Of a DNA stretch of 17,324 bases, positions 1 to 6,593 are shown in pieces. The DNA is from Bacillota bacterium. GTDB lineage: Bacteria > Bacillota > Clostridia > Lutisporales > Lutisporaceae. The notes beneath the pieces were generated by a model, which had not been told where the DNA came from, did not search any database, and saw nothing but the letters and a program-made list of their open reading frames with translations. The stretch is taken from positions 1-17,324 of the forward strand of contig JALNWH010000034.1 of NCBI GenBank assembly GCA_023230985.1. The letters are read 5' to 3'. Each line of letters opens with the position of its first letter. Positions within the stretch are counted from its first letter, which is position 1. Both the position numbers and the translations under genes were made by a program.

Positions 1-114
1 ATTGAATATATTGATTCATTAAACCTAACCGATTATGCTGAAACCAAAACCGGTTATAAAATAACCGGACAACAAATTTACTTCTATGGTTATTGTCCTG
101 AATGCAAAAATTAA
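1..114 (+). CDS. Fur/PerR-family metalloregulator, C-terminal end only (partial)
   Basis: The reading frame is open from base 1 to a TAA at 112-114 and gives the last 37 residues of a protein whose start lies outside the window. The tail contains TGYKITGQQIYFYGYCPEC followed by Lys-Asn and stop. The pattern, an ITGH-like strand, then an aromatic-Tyr-Gly strand and a final CxxC pair, is the end of the Fur-superfamily dimerisation domain; the CPEC pair is one half of the structural zinc site. Family knowledge: these proteins are dimeric transcription repressors sensing iron, zinc or peroxide. The subtype (PerR, Fur or Zur) cannot be decided because the sensing residues are missing. The gene converges on the next gene and ends directly at a shared terminator palindrome. 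Confidence 0.8.
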   Translation: MEYIDSLNLTDYAETKTGYKITGQQIYFYGYCPECKN

Positions 115-117
115 TAC

Positions 118-167
118 AAAAATGACACAATAAGTTATGTTTAAACATAACTTATTGTGTCATTTTT
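118..167. terminator. Bidirectional intrinsic terminator, 25-bp perfect palindrome
   Basis: Bases 118-142 and 143-167 are exact reverse complements, centred on GTTTAAAC, with A5 on one end and T5 on the other, so both strands read as hairpin plus U-tract. It sits between the converging Fur-family gene (stop at 114) and the FMN_bind-like gene, whose TAA (166-168) overlaps the last two bases of the palindrome. It can terminate both transcripts. Confidence 0.85.
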
Positions 168-612
168 AGCTAAGATAAGATTCCTCCAAAGCATTGCTAA
201 CAGCCTTTAACAACTTATTTATTATATAAGAGGATTTCTCCATATCCTCAACGTTTATAACTTCTTGAGTTTTAATTATTTTACCGATAACTGCTGTAAT
301 TTCATCTTTTAATTCATTGTTATCTTTTATATATTCTTGAGGAAAGTCCAGTATCTTTATGTTCTTTATCTTATTCTTAGCTATTAAAACTTGTACCTTT
401 ATTTCTCCTTTATCAGTATTCTCCACTCCAACATATTTACCATCTTTATATTCTAAATAAAAATATCCGGAGGTTGGTTTTTCTTCTCTATTACCCCAAA
501 ATTTAAGCGTAAGTATCAAGCCAAAAACTATAATTAGAATTATTCCGGTATAAATAATAAGTCTTTTTTTAGTTAATAAAATAATTTTATGCTTTATAAT
601 GATCCCTCCCAA
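166..612 (-). CDS. Small membrane-anchored FMN_bind-like protein, flavinylation motif degenerate
   Basis: About 140-148 residues. A basic N-terminus is followed by one hydrophobic helix (about residues 19-38) and an extracytoplasmic domain. The domain has the layout of PF04205 (FMN_bind, as in RnfG/NqrC): a DGKYVGVE strand, then GEIKVQVLIAKNKIKNIKIL, and a closing helix IINKLLKAVSNAL. In that family flavin is attached to Thr in an S-G-A-T-x-T/S motif just before the last helix. Here the matching stretch reads VEDMEKSS, with Glu at the Thr position, so covalent FMN is unlikely. The only canonical start is TTG at 612, but its next bases are themselves a strong SD (GGGAGGG, 604-610), which suggests initiation slightly downstream at a non-standard codon (ATT at 600 or ATA at 597). 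It lies 68 bp after the dehydratase-like operon and may be co-transcribed with it. Family assignment is by pattern only. Confidence 0.6.
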   Translation of the reverse strand: MGGIIIKHKIILLTKKRLIIYTGIILIIVFGLILTLKFWGNREEKPTSGYFYLEYKDGKYVGVENTDKGEIKVQVLIAKNKIKNIKILDFPQEYIKDNNELKDEITAVIGKIIKTQEVINVEDMEKSSYIINKLLKAVSNALEESYLS

Positions 613-680
613 CTTTATTTACTTCTTATATAAAGTTATTATGAGGGATATAAATATATGCTATTTTTAGAAACTTTTGA

Positions 681-1649
681 TTAAATTGTAATGGAGTTCG
701 TCCATTTACCGCAACGGTCTCCCCACATTGCAACAATCTTTCCATCCATTATTATCTTTATCACTTCACAAGCATTATCACAACCATCACAAATGAAACT
801 TGTGGGTGTAAATTCCAATTCTGCACATTCAAAACCTCTAAATTTTGTAGTTTTGCCGGATCTCCCAATTAGTTCTTTTGCTAATATTGCTGATCCTACA
901 GCTCCCATAACCCCATAATTCTCCGGTACTATAACCTTATGGTTTAATTCTTTTTCAAAAGCTACAACAATACCTTTATTTGCGGCAACACCTCCTTGAA
1001 ACACATACGGAGGCTCCAGCTTCTTGCCTCTACCTAAGTTGTTTATATAGTTTCTAACAAGTGCTTCACATAATCCATTTATTATTTCAGCTTTAGAAAA
1101 ACCAAATTGCTGTTTTGCTATCATATCTGATTCGGCAAAAACAGTGCACCTTCCGGCAATTCTCACATTTCTTTCAGCTGTAAGTGCCATATCGCCAAAT
1201 TTTTCTATAGGTATCCCCAGCCTTTCAGATTGATGTTCTAAAAATGAACCTGTTCCGGCAGCACAAACCGTATTCATAGCAAAGTCGGTTACCATACCAT
1301 CTTTAAGAATTATTATTTTGGAGTCCTGACCTCCTATTTCAAATATCGTTCTGGTTTCCGGTGCATATGTAATAGTTGCTGTAGCATGGGCAGTAATCTC
1401 ATTTTTTATGACATCTGCCCCAACCATAATACCGGTCAATTGTCTTCCGCTTCCGGTTGTACCTACTCCTAATATTTCTATGTCCCCATTAAACTCTTTA
1501 TATAATTTCCTTAAACCAATTCTTGAAGCTTCAACAGGCTGCCCATTAGTTCTTAAATAAAGTGAAGACAAAATATTATTCTCATTATCTATAGCCACCA
1601 AATTTGTACTGACAGAACCGATATCAATGCCCAAAAATACTCCTATCAT
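681..1649 (-). CDS. BadF/BcrA/HgdC-type acyl-CoA dehydratase activase with C-terminal Cys cluster
   Basis: A 322-residue ASKHA-fold ATPase. It opens with the phosphate-1 loop GIDIGSVSTN, has the phosphate-2 motif EIGGQDSK (about 104-111), and carries the two family cysteines in NTVCAAGTGSF (C129) and GRCTVFAESD (C168). In characterised activators these ligate one [4Fe-4S] cluster across the homodimer interface, and ATP hydrolysis pushes a low-potential electron to the partner dehydratase. Beyond the usual end (about residue 262) is a 60-residue extension with C287-x2-C290-x3-C294 and C313, resembling the linker that joins the activase and DUF2229 parts in large fused homologues. The ATG is preceded by GGAGG at good spacing. 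It is the last gene of a three-gene operon, 12 bp after the upstream stop. The substrate of the system cannot be told from sequence. Confidence 0.88.
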   Translation of the reverse strand: MIGVFLGIDIGSVSTNLVAIDNENNILSSLYLRTNGQPVEASRIGLRKLYKEFNGDIEILGVGTTGSGRQLTGIMVGADVIKNEITAHATATITYAPETRTIFEIGGQDSKIIILKDGMVTDFAMNTVCAAGTGSFLEHQSERLGIPIEKFGDMALTAERNVRIAGRCTVFAESDMIAKQQFGFSKAEIINGLCEALVRNYINNLGRGKKLEPPYVFQGGVAANKGIVVAFEKELNHKVIVPENYGVMGAVGSAILAKELIGRSGKTTKFRGFECAELEFTPTSFICDGCDNACEVIKIIMDGKIVAMWGDRCGKWTNSITI

Positions 1650-1661
1650 ATATATCCTCCA

Positions 1662-2753
1662 TTATGCGATTCTAATTCTCTTTTTGTTTTTTATAAGATC
1701 TAAAAATGCCTCTATTCTCGTTTGCACATTTGCTAACCCGGTTTGTTCATCAATAGGCAAAGTGATAACAGGTATATTGTATTCATTGGTTATTGCAGGA
1801 ATTATACTTTGACTTACAAGTTCCGGTAAACAAGCAAAAGGCATCAAATGCACTACACCGTCAAATCCTCTTTCGGCATAATCTACAATATGTCCTACTG
1901 TTTGTTTCGCATGTCCCCCAATTATTTCTTTTATATACTTTTCACCTTTTTTTAAAATTTCTAATTCATGAGGTTTTGAAATCCATATAGGTAATAAATT
2001 ATAATCAATCCATTCTGAAATATATTGCGACCTTTCAACTTCCGCTCCCATATTTCCTAAGATTTCTTCGATTTTAAGATTTATTGATTTTTCCATAACC
2101 ACGTAAATTTCTCCAACAATACCAACTCTAATTTTTTCTGGCTCAGGAATTTTAATAACTTTTATATCATCCAATATAGATTTACTTTTTATCTTTGCCT
2201 TCTTAACATCTTCAATATTTTTTATATCATTGAAAACTTTTTGTACTTTCTCCCATGCCCTATTACAATCACCATAACAAACTTCATAAGCTCTTAATTT
2301 TTGTATCTTCTTTTCCATCTTGTCCATAGATTTTGCCATTAAGTAGACGATTCTTAAAGTTTCCCATAAATAGAATAGAGAATTTCCATTCATAATTTTT
2401 CTCACATTTTTAATTGTTCCCATGATATCTCTTTTATAAGCATCAAATACTATTAAGTCTATATCATAACCCATGTTTTTTAATATTCTGGAATGAGTTT
2501 CTCCATAAAAACCTGCTCTGCAAGGACCATGACCGCCTGATGTCACAAGTGTAGTAGCTCCCAATTCAATAGCTTCAATATAACTGCCTAAAATTATTTT
2601 TAGAGGATAGCATGCGAATTCAGGACTATTCTTTACACCCAAATCAATAGTCCTCTGAGAAGGTACAGGCGGCTCTATTACTTCATGGCCTAATAATTCC
2701 AATAATTTTTTATATATAACTGTTGTACCCATATAAGGAAAAGACACTTTCAT
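1662..2753 (-). CDS. 2-hydroxyacyl-CoA dehydratase-like (HgdB-fold) subunit, 363 aa
   Basis: It belongs to the 2-hydroxyglutaryl-CoA dehydratase D-component/CoA-activase-related group. Visible landmarks are an N-terminal FPYMGTT strand, SPEFACYPLK (C48), GGHGPCRAGFY (C78), a lysine-rich helical middle (about 140-205) with C159 and C163, a second Rossmann-like half starting IRVGIVGE (about 208), MPFACLPE (C308) and the closing signature PIDEQTGLANVQTRIEAF. C48, C78 and C308 line up with three cysteines of the upstream 332-residue paralogue, as expected for Fe-S ligands. ATGA overlap (2750-2753) with the upstream gene implies translational coupling and equal amounts. It probably pairs with that gene product and is reduced by the downstream activase. 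The function is inferred from family; no substrate is known. Confidence 0.8.
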   Translation of the reverse strand: MKVSFPYMGTTVIYKKLLELLGHEVIEPPVPSQRTIDLGVKNSPEFACYPLKIILGSYIEAIELGATTLVTSGGHGPCRAGFYGETHSRILKNMGYDIDLIVFDAYKRDIMGTIKNVRKIMNGNSLFYLWETLRIVYLMAKSMDKMEKKIQKLRAYEVCYGDCNRAWEKVQKVFNDIKNIEDVKKAKIKSKSILDDIKVIKIPEPEKIRVGIVGEIYVVMEKSINLKIEEILGNMGAEVERSQYISEWIDYNLLPIWISKPHELEILKKGEKYIKEIIGGHAKQTVGHIVDYAERGFDGVVHLMPFACLPELVSQSIIPAITNEYNIPVITLPIDEQTGLANVQTRIEAFLDLIKNKKRIRIA

Positions 2754-3748
2754 ACTATGTTTGCCTCCTTTATTGACATAACCTTTTTTCTATAAATCAT
2801 ATCTATAAAAGCTTCTACTCTTGTTTGCAGATGATTTTCTCCCATATGCTCATCGACTCTTATAGTCATAAAAGGTTTTTTGTAATCTATTGATTCCAAT
2901 TCCATAATCTTCCCAATAAGTGAATCCGGACCGCATCCAAAAGCCGTTATATGTATAATACCATCGATATTTACATCCTTTAAAAATTTATATCCTACAG
3001 CTAGCAGTTTATTGGAAAAAGTCCAAAACAAAACTTTTTTCATACCTTTTAGCTGATTGTCTAAAACATTCTCATTAAACATTTCAAAGGTTTGAATACT
3101 TATATTTCTTTCTCTTAGTCTGTCTACTATTCCCATACTAATAAACTCATCATATAAATTATATACATATGCCATTAAACCTATGTTCAAAAAACCGCCT
3201 TCAGGTTCTTTCTTTATATCAATGCCTGACTCCATTGCATCAAGCACCTCTTTAGCAGTATATCCTTTTGTTGATAAACTTCTATACTCTTTCCATGATA
3301 ATCTTGCTTTCTTTAGAGCGGATCTCATCTTGAATGCAGAAACCCCCAAAATGCCGCACATAGGCAGGTAGTTTCTGACATCAGAAATATCATCAGAGTT
3401 AGAAGATATATTTGGTGTTAAAAGCATGTCTTTGGCATCAGTTAAACTGTACTTAACCATATCAGGAAGCCCCATAAACTTTGGACAAAAATATTCTCCC
3501 TTTCGTATATTCATCATTCTGGGCACAAAAATATAATCCACATCTTGCTCTAACAATTCCAATACATGTCCATTAAATATTTTTATCGGAACACATATGT
3601 CGGAAACAGAAATCTTGATTCCTTTATTTACTAATTCCTTTGCTGTATTTTTCGTTGTAACTACTTCAAATCCTAATTCCTCAAATAAAACCTTCCATAA
3701 AGGATAGTAATAGTAATATAATAATGCTTTTGGTATCCCTATCTTCAA
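2750..3748 (-). CDS. DUF2229/2-hydroxyacyl-CoA dehydratase-like protein, 332 aa
   Basis: First gene of the operon. The N-terminus MKIGIPKALLYYYYYPLW and the motif SDICVPIKIFNGH (C52) are typical of the DUF2229 part of large activase-like proteins. Then come EYFCPKFMGLPDM (C88), ITAFGCGPDS (C272) and the end signature RVDEHMGENHLQTRVEAF, shared with the next gene. The fold is expected to be HgdB-like, with C52, C88 and C272 as Fe-S ligands. The start is TTG (3746-3748), supported by AAAGGAG eight bases upstream; that SD lies inside a perfect short hairpin. A TTGCAC-17-TAAAAT promoter sits just upstream. In many anaerobes this unit is fused C-terminally to activase domains; here it is a separate polypeptide. 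The reaction catalysed is unknown. Confidence 0.8.
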   Translation of the reverse strand: MKIGIPKALLYYYYYPLWKVLFEELGFEVVTTKNTAKELVNKGIKISVSDICVPIKIFNGHVLELLEQDVDYIFVPRMMNIRKGEYFCPKFMGLPDMVKYSLTDAKDMLLTPNISSNSDDISDVRNYLPMCGILGVSAFKMRSALKKARLSWKEYRSLSTKGYTAKEVLDAMESGIDIKKEPEGGFLNIGLMAYVYNLYDEFISMGIVDRLRERNISIQTFEMFNENVLDNQLKGMKKVLFWTFSNKLLAVGYKFLKDVNIDGIIHITAFGCGPDSLIGKIMELESIDYKKPFMTIRVDEHMGENHLQTRVEAFIDMIYRKKVMSIKEANIV

Positions 3749-3765
3749 TTGAAAGCTCCTTTCAA
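3749..3765 (-). promoter_or_regulatory. Ribosome binding site enclosed in a 7-bp hairpin
   Basis: On the coding strand the sequence TTGAAAGGAGCTTTCAA is a perfect 7-bp inverted repeat with a GAG loop, directly followed by the TTG start of the 332-residue gene. The SD (AAAGGAG) is half in the stem and half in the loop, so initiation could be modulated by folding. Confidence 0.5.
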
Positions 3766-3780
3766 CACATATCTATATAA

Positions 3781-3809
3781 ATTTTATGCCTCTTAACTTT
3801 AAAGTGCAA
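3781..3809 (-). promoter_or_regulatory. Sigma-A-type promoter of the dehydratase-like operon
   Basis: On the minus strand TTGCAC (3804-3809) is separated by exactly 17 bp from TAAAAT (3781-3786). The predicted transcript starts near 3774, leaving a leader of about 26 bases containing the hairpin-embedded SD. Confidence 0.5.
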
Positions 3810-3965
3810 TTATAATTATTATCCGGTTTTATATCATAATCTTATATCTATTATAGTAATTGCAACATTACTTGAGTTATTTATCTTTTGTAATGAATTT
3901 CGCAGGTTTTTTTATAGCTAATGTGTTAAGCAAGTACTCTACAATTAATAATATTTAATAGAATA

Positions 3966-3989
3966 TAAAAATAGACCCTTTAGGGTCTA
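3966..3989 (-). terminator. Intrinsic terminator downstream of the MocR gene
   Basis: The minus strand reads TAGACCC-TAAA-GGGTCTA followed by TTTTTATA: a 7-bp GC-containing stem, tetraloop and U-tract. It lies about 90 bp past the MocR stop and in the 333-bp gap before the dehydratase-like operon. The rest of that gap (3749-4081) holds the operon promoter, an A/T-only hairpin at the MocR stop and a short GC-richer stretch (about 4016-4032); no gene is supported. A GGGGTC at 4027-4032 could compete for the left arm of this terminator. Confidence 0.75.
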
Positions 3990-4055
3990 CGATGATTCGC
4001 TATGGTTTATACTTATCGGCCGGTTTGACCCCAAATATAAGACATTAAAACAAAT

Positions 4056-4088
4056 AAAATAAATAGTTATATATTAACTATTTATTTT
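4056..4088 (-). repeat. A/T-rich 14-bp inverted repeat over the MocR stop codon
   Basis: Bases 4056-4069 and 4075-4088 are exact reverse complements with a 5-base loop; only one G-C pair is present. The MocR TAA (4082-4084) is inside the right arm. On the minus strand the stem ends in TTTT and a T-rich run follows, so it may act as a weak terminator or 3' end stabiliser ahead of the stronger one. Confidence 0.45.
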
Positions 4089-5518
4089 CTATTCTTATTT
4101 TTTATATCTTCAGCTTCTGTTCCTATAATTGATACTCCTTGCCATATCTTTTCTATATCTACACCGGAAAAGCTAATTCTCATATGAGACAAGCCCATTT
4201 CCCCTTTATTGTAAAAAGTCCCCGGAGATATAACTACTTTTTTTTCTATACACTTATGATACAATTCTACAGAGGAAACATCTTCAGGTAACTTAACCCA
4301 TAGATTTAACCCACCTTTAGGTTCTATAAGGCTACCTCCTCTGATAAACTTTCTGATTGCTCTGACCATTTCCAAATATCTGACAGCTAATTCCTCTTTT
4401 AGATATTCTGTATGTCTTTCCAAAATGCCTTCATCAATATATTTACGCAATACTCTTTGCATAAGACCTGATGTGGATATATCAGAAGCTATTTTTGCAT
4501 CTGCTGTTCTATCTCTAATTTCCTCAGGTACAATCAAATAAGCAAGTCTAAGCCCCGGCATAAATATTTTTGAAAAACTTTTTAAATAAATAGCATTATT
4601 ATCATTATCATAAGATTTTAAAGAAAAAATATTGGTTTTTGTAAAATTTAAATCACCTGCATAATCATCTTCAAGTATCTTGAAATTATACTTCCTAGCC
4701 AACAAAAGTAAATATCTTTTTTTTCTTTCTGAATAAGTATAACCTGTCGGGTTATGGAAATTTGGCATTGCATAAAATAGTACAGGTCTAAACTGTTTTA
4801 CCAACATCTCTAATTCTTTTATGCCGGGTCCATCAGGATATAAAGAGACCTGAACCAATCTTGCTCCTCTTGACTTAAAAGCAGCTATAGCACCGCTATA
4901 TGTAGGTGTTTCTACAAAAACATAATCACCACTTCTAACCATGGCTTTGGCAATTATATCAATACCCTGCTGAGCACCTGATACTACATAAATGTCATCT
5001 TCTTTGCATTTAATCCCATAAGATTCTGAATATAGTTGCAGTGATTTTCGTAAAGGCAAATATCCGGTGCTGGTTTGATACATAAAAGCACTTGCACCAT
5101 CTTCTTCCAGTACTTTATCCATCACGTTTTTAAAATCTCTTATGGGAAAAAGCTTAGGATCAGGAGCAGAAGATGATAAGTCGATTATATCATCGCCGTA
5201 ACTATAACCAAACTCCAACTCCCCCGGTTCAAAATAAAGAACATCATTTCCTATTAAAATTTCTTCATCTTTTGATAAAACAAAAGTCCCGCTGCCTTCT
5301 TTTTTATATACCAAATTATCCTTTTCCAGCATTTTGTATGCATTTACAACAGTAAGAGTATTAACATCTGTATCTTTTGCCAACATTCGTATAGAAGGTA
5401 ATTTACTACCACTCGGTATAGCACCGTTCATTATTAAATCCCTGATTTGCCTATATATTTGAAAATACTTTGCATCATCATGGTTTTCGTCAATATTTAG
5501 CTCTAGTTTATAACTCAT
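4082..5518 (-). CDS. MocR-type transcription regulator (GntR winged helix + PLP aminotransferase fold)
   Basis: 478 residues, the usual length for the MocR/PdxR group. Residues about 15-80 are a GntR winged helix (IYRQIRDLIMNGAIPSGSKL, then LPSIRMLAKDTDVN and EGSGTFV). After a linker, residues about 110-465 form a fold-type I aminotransferase-like domain: Tyr/Gly substrate loop, NPTG at 256-259, DD at 284-285, the PLP lysine in SFSK (K317) and the carboxylate-binding Arg in MRISF (R447). All PLP contacts are present, so it should bind cofactor. Family knowledge: such proteins sense an amine, amino acid or vitamer and control a neighbouring transporter or metabolic gene. The adjacent upstream EamA exporter is the obvious target. 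ATG start with AAGGTGA at 7-base spacing. The effector is unknown. Confidence 0.92.
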   Translation of the reverse strand: MSYKLELNIDENHDDAKYFQIYRQIRDLIMNGAIPSGSKLPSIRMLAKDTDVNTLTVVNAYKMLEKDNLVYKKEGSGTFVLSKDEEILIGNDVLYFEPGELEFGYSYGDDIIDLSSSAPDPKLFPIRDFKNVMDKVLEEDGASAFMYQTSTGYLPLRKSLQLYSESYGIKCKEDDIYVVSGAQQGIDIIAKAMVRSGDYVFVETPTYSGAIAAFKSRGARLVQVSLYPDGPGIKELEMLVKQFRPVLFYAMPNFHNPTGYTYSERKKRYLLLLARKYNFKILEDDYAGDLNFTKTNIFSLKSYDNDNNAIYLKSFSKIFMPGLRLAYLIVPEEIRDRTADAKIASDISTSGLMQRVLRKYIDEGILERHTEYLKEELAVRYLEMVRAIRKFIRGGSLIEPKGGLNLWVKLPEDVSSVELYHKCIEKKVVISPGTFYNKGEMGLSHMRISFSGVDIEKIWQGVSIIGTEAEDIKNKNRK

Positions 5519-5540
5519 ATTATCACCTTTTTAAAAGAAA

Positions 5541-5567
5541 CAAAAAAAATTGTATCAATACAATTTT
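5541..5567 (-). terminator. Intrinsic terminator (and possible operator) between exporter and MocR gene
   Basis: The minus strand reads AAAATTGTAT-TG-ATACAATTTT and runs on into a further T-tract (eight T in a row in all). It is 30 bp after the EamA stop and can terminate that transcript. The same ATTGTAT/ATACAAT palindrome lies just before the MocR start, so it could double as a dimeric regulator binding site. Confidence 0.6.
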
Positions 5568-5597
5568 AACATATTTTTTTGTTTTTTTAAATATCTA

Positions 5598-6506
5598 TCA
5601 GTTTTCCATTTGGCCAATTGTCAATTCACTTGATTTCTCTTCTGCTTTTCCCTCAGGCCTTTGTAATACAATAATACCTATAATTATTAATAGCCCGCCA
5701 ACTATTTGGGGAAAAGACAGAATATCATTAAATATAATTGCCGCCATAATTGTCGTCACTACCGGCTCAATTGTGCTGATTATTGCAGTTTGCGAGGGGC
5801 CTATTCTTTTCATTCCCTCATAAAATGTTAAAATTGCTATCACTGTTGCAAAAACAGCTGTCATTATGCTATATAGCCAAGCCATATATGGCATTTTGAT
5901 TAAATTCCTTGAAAACAACCCGGTAATGTTTGCCATCAAGGAACAACCTGTAGTAACATATGTAGTGACTATAATCGGATTCACGCCTTTAATAACCTTA
6001 CTCCCCACAATAATATAAATAGAATAAATAAAGGCTGCCAATGCTGCATAGAATATCCCTATTATATTGACATTTCCTATACTAAAGCCAACTATCATCA
6101 TCAATCCTACAGAGGATAGGATGAGAGCAATTATTTTACTTTTTGTTACTTTCTCTTTTATTATAAAATACGATAATACAGAAACAATTATTGGATTTGT
6201 ATAAAAAACTAAAGCAACTAATGGTGTGGAAATAAAATTAAGAGCATAAAAATATGCTGCAGTTGTAGAATTATAGCCGATAGAACCCAGCAAAATCAGA
6301 TGTATGACTTTTTTCTTACCGACCTTATAATCTATTTTTTTTATTAAACTTATAGTCCACATAATCAAAGCAGCGACAGTAAACCTTATGGATAATACAG
6401 TAGACGTGTTTCCACCGTTACTATATGCCAGCTTGGCAAATATGGGTAAAAAACCGAAACAAGCACCTGAAATAGCTGCACATAAAAACCCTAATTTTTT
6501 TTTCAA
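5598..6506 (-). CDS. EamA/DMT-superfamily transporter, 10 TM
   Basis: 302 residues with ten hydrophobic helices in two five-helix EamA repeats (about 5-145 and 150-285). The first repeat opens with the typical GFLCAAISGACFGFLPIFAK, each half has a conserved Pro-containing re-entrant segment (FYTNPIIVSVLSY and STIEPVVTTIMAA), and the tail is short and charged. Family knowledge: drug/metabolite exporters for amino acids, nucleosides or toxic metabolites in the cytoplasmic membrane. The start is TTG (6504-6506) behind AAGGGAG at 9-base spacing; no better in-frame ATG is near. It has its own extended -10 promoter and is separated from the MocR gene by a terminator. The substrate is unknown; control by the neighbouring MocR protein is an inference from adjacency. 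Confidence 0.9.
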   Translation of the reverse strand: MKKKLGFLCAAISGACFGFLPIFAKLAYSNGGNTSTVLSIRFTVAALIMWTISLIKKIDYKVGKKKVIHLILLGSIGYNSTTAAYFYALNFISTPLVALVFYTNPIIVSVLSYFIIKEKVTKSKIIALILSSVGLMMIVGFSIGNVNIIGIFYAALAAFIYSIYIIVGSKVIKGVNPIIVTTYVTTGCSLMANITGLFSRNLIKMPYMAWLYSIMTAVFATVIAILTFYEGMKRIGPSQTAIISTIEPVVTTIMAAIIFNDILSFPQIVGGLLIIIGIIVLQRPEGKAEEKSSELTIGQMEN

Positions 6507-6543
6507 TATTACAATCTCCCTTCTTCATAGGAAGTTTGTATAT

Positions 6544-6582
6544 ATTATATCATTATGTAATCTTTTAGTATATAAAATTACA
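6544..6582 (-). promoter_or_regulatory. Extended -10 promoter and inverted repeat upstream of the EamA gene
   Basis: On the minus strand TGATATAAT (6544-6552) is an extended -10 element; no good -35 is visible. Immediately upstream is TGTAAT-N15-ATTACA (6556-6561 and 6577-6582), an inverted repeat covering the -35 zone, a plausible operator. The expected 5' leader is about 30 bases. Confidence 0.5.
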
Positions 6583-6593
6583 GGTCATATGCT

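Noticed and set aside
691..918. Plus-strand open frame opposite the activase gene
   Set aside because: It is a mirror of the conserved activase C-terminal part, with no independent motifs or SD.
4021..4034. GGTCAAA heptad resembling a CtsR half-site
   Set aside because: CtsR needs two tandem heptads with short spacing; only one is present and the downstream genes are not Clp genes.
3972..4045. Partial resemblance to a c-di-GMP-I riboswitch core (CCGGCC then TAAACCAT)
   Set aside because: The required GNRA tetraloop stem and receptor arms are missing and the order of elements does not fit; only short coincidental words match.
3962..4048. 28-codon plus-strand open stretch ending IRYGLYLSAGLTPNIRH
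   Set aside because: It reads oddly protein-like but has no SD, and the sequence is better explained as terminator plus structured 3' UTR on the other strand.
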